From NCBI GenBank assembly GCA_005885115.1, contig VAXX01000068.1:1-9018 (forward strand): a stretch of 9,018 nucleotides of DNA. Reading direction: 5' to 3'. Positions within the stretch are counted from its first letter, which is position 1. Each line of letters opens with the position of its first letter. The stretch comes from Actinomycetota bacterium. GTDB taxonomy: Bacteria > Actinomycetota > Actinomycetes > Mycobacteriales > Micromonosporaceae. The position numbers and the translations under genes are program-made. Of the stretch, positions 9,001 to 9,018 are shown in pieces. The notes beneath the pieces were generated by a model, which saw nothing but the letters and a program-made list of their open reading frames with translations, ran no database searches and was not told where the DNA came from.

Positions 9001-9018
9001 GGTCATCTTGCCGATTAC
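3019..9018 (+). CDS. RHS-repeat/core, HINT-domain polymorphic toxin, main body; 3'-partial; likely continuation of the upstream frame
   Basis: Frame 1 is open without a stop to the window end (2000 codons from ATG 3019) and carries the toxin shell and warhead. Domains by residue from ATG3019: YD repeats 1-426 with a 76-residue tandem duplication (158-233 and 234-309); LamG 427-631; YD repeats about 649-1409; RHS-associated core 1410-1492 ending DPSGH; helical then Gly-rich hydrophobic pre-toxin region 1493-1718; low-complexity linker to 1794; HINT 1795-1961; toxin tip from 1962, cut by the window. Coding-quality sequence extends upstream of ATG3019 to about 2968 (GFPTGRKTTIAYTDGKS), fusing smoothly to the previous frame, so the ancestral protein is a single chain of over 3000 residues. 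ATG3019 is given because it is the first ATG after the break, overlaps the upstream TGA and has a purine-rich GGGAAGAG just ahead. Independent translation from it is possible but not shown. Confidence 0.85.
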   Translation, partial: MSADNSAVPAPAGLAYKTTSPGGATNAVAYLHNGDVASTTDADKLATSYAYDNLGRVATRTVAAPGGNLVTTFGYDGRNQVMSETDPSVTNRVSGAKHTPTTKTTFDADGNITAQTVSDSVAGGDAARKRTYTYNTHDQQATSVDPLGNTTTYTYDGYGRKASETDPLGTTTAYTYDANGHLLTQVLTNYTGDPVNKQSAAPLTEESRAYDPAGRLASLTDAMGGKTSYTYTDYGRKASETDPLGTTTAYTYDANGHLLTQVLTNYTGDPVNKQSAAPLTEESRAYDPAGRLASLTDAMGGKTSYTYTDNRLVATVTKVDAQGNNPFVLQSNTYDPAGHLTQRVTGNGATTTAYTYDAAARQTSSTLDPTGARRGTTVSYTADDAIATSASTDASGATLVTSATYDPMGHVTSKSIRSDGAGHPTGWWRLGQTSGTSVVDASGTGNTASTTATGVTWSGGVAVLDGSTGAVSTNGPVLTTTASYSVSAWVDLSASAGTGAVVAQDGGTQTPFNLGYDAGAKDWRFSLSDADTSGATYTTAASTAGGAATGTWVHLVGVYDAATARITLYVNGSAAGSTPYSSVWQGSGALQIGRAKVNGAYAQYLNGQVSDVQVYQRALSGTDVSTLFTAGRTGGSVASSNKITTSWALDSRGYPTPMTDGNGNVTSYTYDETGHLTVTTAPTVTTETSTQPPTATHPTTYRGYDTFGEVVETKDADGNITTTGYDADGHPVTLTAPSYTQPGTTTVLTPVTTSTYDAGGNRVSVKDPLGHTKTYLYDQLGDLAKTTAANGAVTHATYDTNGDRLSVTDPAGGQTRATYDHLGRQLTSTVIDRAPSTASFKTTNSYAASTTNPGGARLAAVTSATGVVTTYGYDALGQTTSVKDGVGNTTKYSYDFLGRRTAVTAPDKTSVTSTYDQLGDVVTQTARDSTGAAVLTQSATYDSVGHLLSAKNGRGYTTTFTYDATGLLTQEVQPVSSTSSITTTFGYDAAGNRTRFTDGRNNAWIYTYNTWNKPESVIEPTTPTYTTTATRTSTVTYDAGGEPVSRALPGGVTVSATYDTVGNLLTEAGTGADAATASRAFTYDLDNRMTSAATGAVGTVVATSDTFTYNDRGLLLSAKGSAGTSSFGYTDDGLMSKRTDSAGSTSYSYDKADRLSSLTDAATGVKLGYSYNSLSQVSSVKYGTSQDSRSLSYDSMHRLKSDTLKTSASATVASIGYTYDANSNLASKTTTGFAGAATNAYSYDQADRLTSWKKTVGSTTTTTSYGYDASGNRTKVGANVYTYDARDELTSDGTNTYTYTARGTLSKQNTSAVTTDAYGQTISQGGTTFTYDAVGRVLKSGSAVTLAYSGAGNTPSSDAANTYSRDPAGGLVGIGKVGGTTANGLLAWTDQHTDVVGDFTATGTALAGSTAYDPLGNVIAGASPVGQLGYQSGWTDKTTGKVNMAARWYNPATGQFMNKDTASPSPVPNSAATNPFAYVDDNPMLKTDPSGHGWWSDLTSDVSDAWDATSNFISNTAEDLWNTGVQAWDSVESWTDKHVVQPFNSFVNKVEDKFNAQLKWIDAQIKKTEALIKSINRSITQTLHNAQHFVSTAYHATVNAVKATGNFIKNHAAAIGEFVVSTAAFMGCEAVLGAFTAGVGAVAGAVVCGAVAGAVGGLFHQGIACATGKGSCSAGSFLKAGVVGGVIGGLSGLGGALGGKLLTAIGGKALRAVGGLFGRGGTEGLDAAASDGASSAADGALESGTDSGATSATDDAAQASSKGGHGDSAPADDPAPSGAKDDGPAAGKDSKSNSCGTGVHSFVGSTPVVLADGSGKPIDQVKVGDTISNSVPGDTTNQSNTVSAVIVTKTDHDFVDVSVRPVKPKTGTLARAAVSVAAAAVAVHGGTLTTTYHHPFYDATRSAFVEARDLRTGDELQTPTGYAVVTGVRLYHATAVTYDLTIGDLHTYYVMAGNVPVLVHNVNTPTGCGPNGEPIYDIPGGSIGGQGSGQRIPAGHLADY
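3490..3945 (+). repeat. Perfect 228-bp tandem direct duplication (two copies, 76 codons each)
   Basis: Copy 1 is 3490-3717 and copy 2 is 3718-3945; base-by-base reading shows no difference. Both begin TATGGCCGCAAGGCG and end GTACACGTACACCGAC. The length is a multiple of three, so the frame is kept and 76 residues of YD repeats (YGRKASETDPLG through KTSYTYTD) are doubled. The new joint YTYTD|YGRKAS is hybrid: copy 1 is entered through YTYDG, and copy 2 leaves through YTYTDNRLV. The short GTACACGTAC found at both edges could have guided slippage or unequal crossing-over. An assembly error cannot be excluded. Confidence 0.95.
4297..4911 (+). other. LamG / concanavalin A-like domain 3
   Basis: Residues about 427-631 of the downstream frame. 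Landmarks: WWRLGQTSGTSVVDASG, GGVAVLDGSTGAVSTNG, SYSVSAWVDLSASAG, GTWVHLVGVYDAATARITLY, VNGSAAGSTPYSS, ALQIGRAKVNG and LNGQVSDVQVYQRALSG. It interrupts the YD-repeat run like the other binding modules, after TYDPMGHVTSKS and before SWALDSRGYPTPMTD. The sugar or surface it recognises is unknown. Confidence 0.87.
4963..7245 (+). repeat. YD-repeat block 2 of the Rhs beta-cage
   Basis: Encodes more than 20 YD or YN strand units, for example TSYTYDETGHL, STYDAGGNRVSVKDPLG, KTYLYDQLGDL, TYGYDALGQTTSV, KYSYDFLGRRTAV, TFTYDATGLL, TFGYDAAGNRTRF, SYSYDKADRLSSL, GYTYDANSNLASK, SYGYDASGNRTKV and FTYDAVGRVL. This is the main wall of the shell. Towards the 3' end the units shorten and the DxxGN consensus tightens, as is usual on approach to the RHS core. 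There is no internal stop or frame change. Confidence 0.92.
7246..7494 (+). other. RHS repeat-associated core domain
   Basis: Residues 1410-1492 of the downstream frame contain the conserved end of the Rhs shell: AYDPLGNVIAG, LGYQSGWTDKTTGKVNMAAR, RWYNPATGQFMNKDT, NPFAYVDDNPML and KTDPSGH. In studied Rhs and TcC proteins this region plugs the cage and contains an aspartyl autoprotease that cuts after the DPxG motif. Here the motif is DPSGH, the common actinobacterial form, not DPxGL. The core marks the border between shell and exchangeable cargo. Confidence 0.93.
7495..7860 (+). other. Pre-toxin amphipathic helical region
   Basis: After the core the composition changes from beta strands to helix-prone residues: SDLTSDVSDAWDATSNF, NTAEDLWNTGVQAWDSVESW, NKVEDKFNAQLKWIDAQIKK and NAVKATGNFIKNH. 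Charged and aromatic residues recur in a helical pattern, with Trp spaced along the first half. I do not recognise a named family. A coiled or amphipathic cargo segment that helps packing in the cage or membrane contact is an inference. Confidence 0.6.
7861..8172 (+). other. Glycine/alanine-rich hydrophobic segments (possible membrane-insertion region)
   Basis: Encodes EFVVSTAAFMGCEAVLGAF then TAGVGAVAGAVVCGAVAGAV, and after a Cys-bearing loop (ACATGKGSCSAG) a second stretch AGVVGGVIGGLSGLGGALGG. The small-residue GxxxG-like pattern resembles the glycine-zipper pre-toxin segments common before HINT in actinobacterial polymorphic toxins, thought to aid membrane passage. Membrane insertion is inferred only. 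Confidence 0.6.
8173..8400 (+). other. Low-complexity Ala/Asp/Ser/Gly linker
   Basis: Encodes an acidic, flexible stretch (GLDAAASDGASSAADGALES, TSATDDAAQASSKGG, SAPADDPAPSGAKDD, GPAAGKDSKSNS) with no predicted fold, ending directly at the catalytic cysteine of HINT. It most likely acts as a tether between the membrane-active segment and the autoprotease. Confidence 0.7.
8401..8901 (+). other. Polymorphic-toxin HINT (Hedgehog/intein-like) autoprotease domain
   Basis: Residues 1795-1961 of the downstream frame. The nucleophile Cys is at 8401 in CGTGVHSFVGSTPVVLADG; then come PIDQVKVGDTI, the TxxH block TYHHPFYDATR (8689-8709), ARDLRTGDELQTPTGY, TYDLTIGDLHTYYVMAG and the terminal LVHN (8890-8901). 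All blocks of the PT-HINT family are intact. The domain cleaves itself to free the downstream toxin. The residue after HN is Val, not Cys, Ser or Thr, so protein splicing is not expected, only cleavage. A longer than usual Ala/Val-rich loop (about 8605-8685) separates the two halves. Confidence 0.92.
8902..9018 (+). other. N-terminal end of the toxin tip, cut by the window; possible HNH-type nuclease
   Basis: Thirty-nine codons follow LVHN: VNTPTGCGPNGEPIYDIPGG, then SIGGQGSGQRIPAGHLADY. The GxGSGQRIPxxxLxDY pattern recalls from memory the lead-in of actinobacterial Rhs/HINT toxins that go on to a CxxC...DHxxPR...C HNH-like nuclease, but the catalytic part is outside the window, so the activity is only a guess. 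Codon use changes sharply here: 20 of 39 codons end in G or C, against 36 of 39 just upstream. A cognate immunity gene would be expected directly downstream. Confidence 0.45.

Noticed and set aside
8902..9018. Assigning a definite toxin enzyme class
   Set aside because: Only 39 residues are visible and none is a recognisable catalytic motif.
1..9018. tRNA, rRNA, riboswitch, promoter or terminator
   Set aside because: The window is continuously coding on the plus strand; no intergenic gap, cloverleaf or hairpin-plus-T-run was seen.

Overview
The window looks like chromosomal DNA of a high-GC actinomycete: nearly every codon ends in G or C, and Tyr-Asp pairs are written almost only as TAC GAC. 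The genus cannot be fixed from the sequence. All 9 kb lies inside one giant coding unit on the + strand, a secreted polymorphic toxin of the Rhs/YD-repeat class. Its true N-terminus (secretion signal) is upstream of base 1 and its C-terminal toxin end is downstream of base 9018. I see no tRNA, rRNA, CRISPR array, insertion sequence, promoter or terminator.

Layout: 2-3019 (frame 2) carries the start of the YD-repeat shell with sugar- or surface-binding domains set into its loops: a LamG domain, a second LamG split by a complete ricin-B lectin domain, and an F5/8 type C (discoidin) domain. Near 2962-2968 the coding frame moves by -1. Downstream the protein continues in frame 1 to the window end: YD repeats, an exact 228-bp tandem duplication (3490-3945), a third LamG (4297-4911), a long YD-repeat block, the RHS repeat-associated core (7246-7494), a helical then glycine-rich hydrophobic pre-toxin region (7495-8172), an Ala/Asp/Ser/Gly linker, a polymorphic-toxin HINT autoprotease (8401-8901), and the first 39 codons of the toxin tip (8902-9018).

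How the parts should work together, by analogy with Rhs and Tc toxins: the YD repeats form a hollow beta-cage that holds the toxin tip, the loop-borne lectin modules bind a target surface, the hydrophobic segment may help delivery, and HINT cuts the toxin free. An immunity gene would be expected just beyond the window.

The main points of interest are the reading-frame break, which sits exactly on a canonical -1 slippery heptamer (C_CCG_GGT) and is followed by a TGATG stop/start overlap; the lectin nested inside a LamG loop; the perfect in-frame duplication of shell repeats; and the sharp fall in third-position GC exactly at the HINT/toxin boundary, the mark expected of an exchanged toxin cassette.
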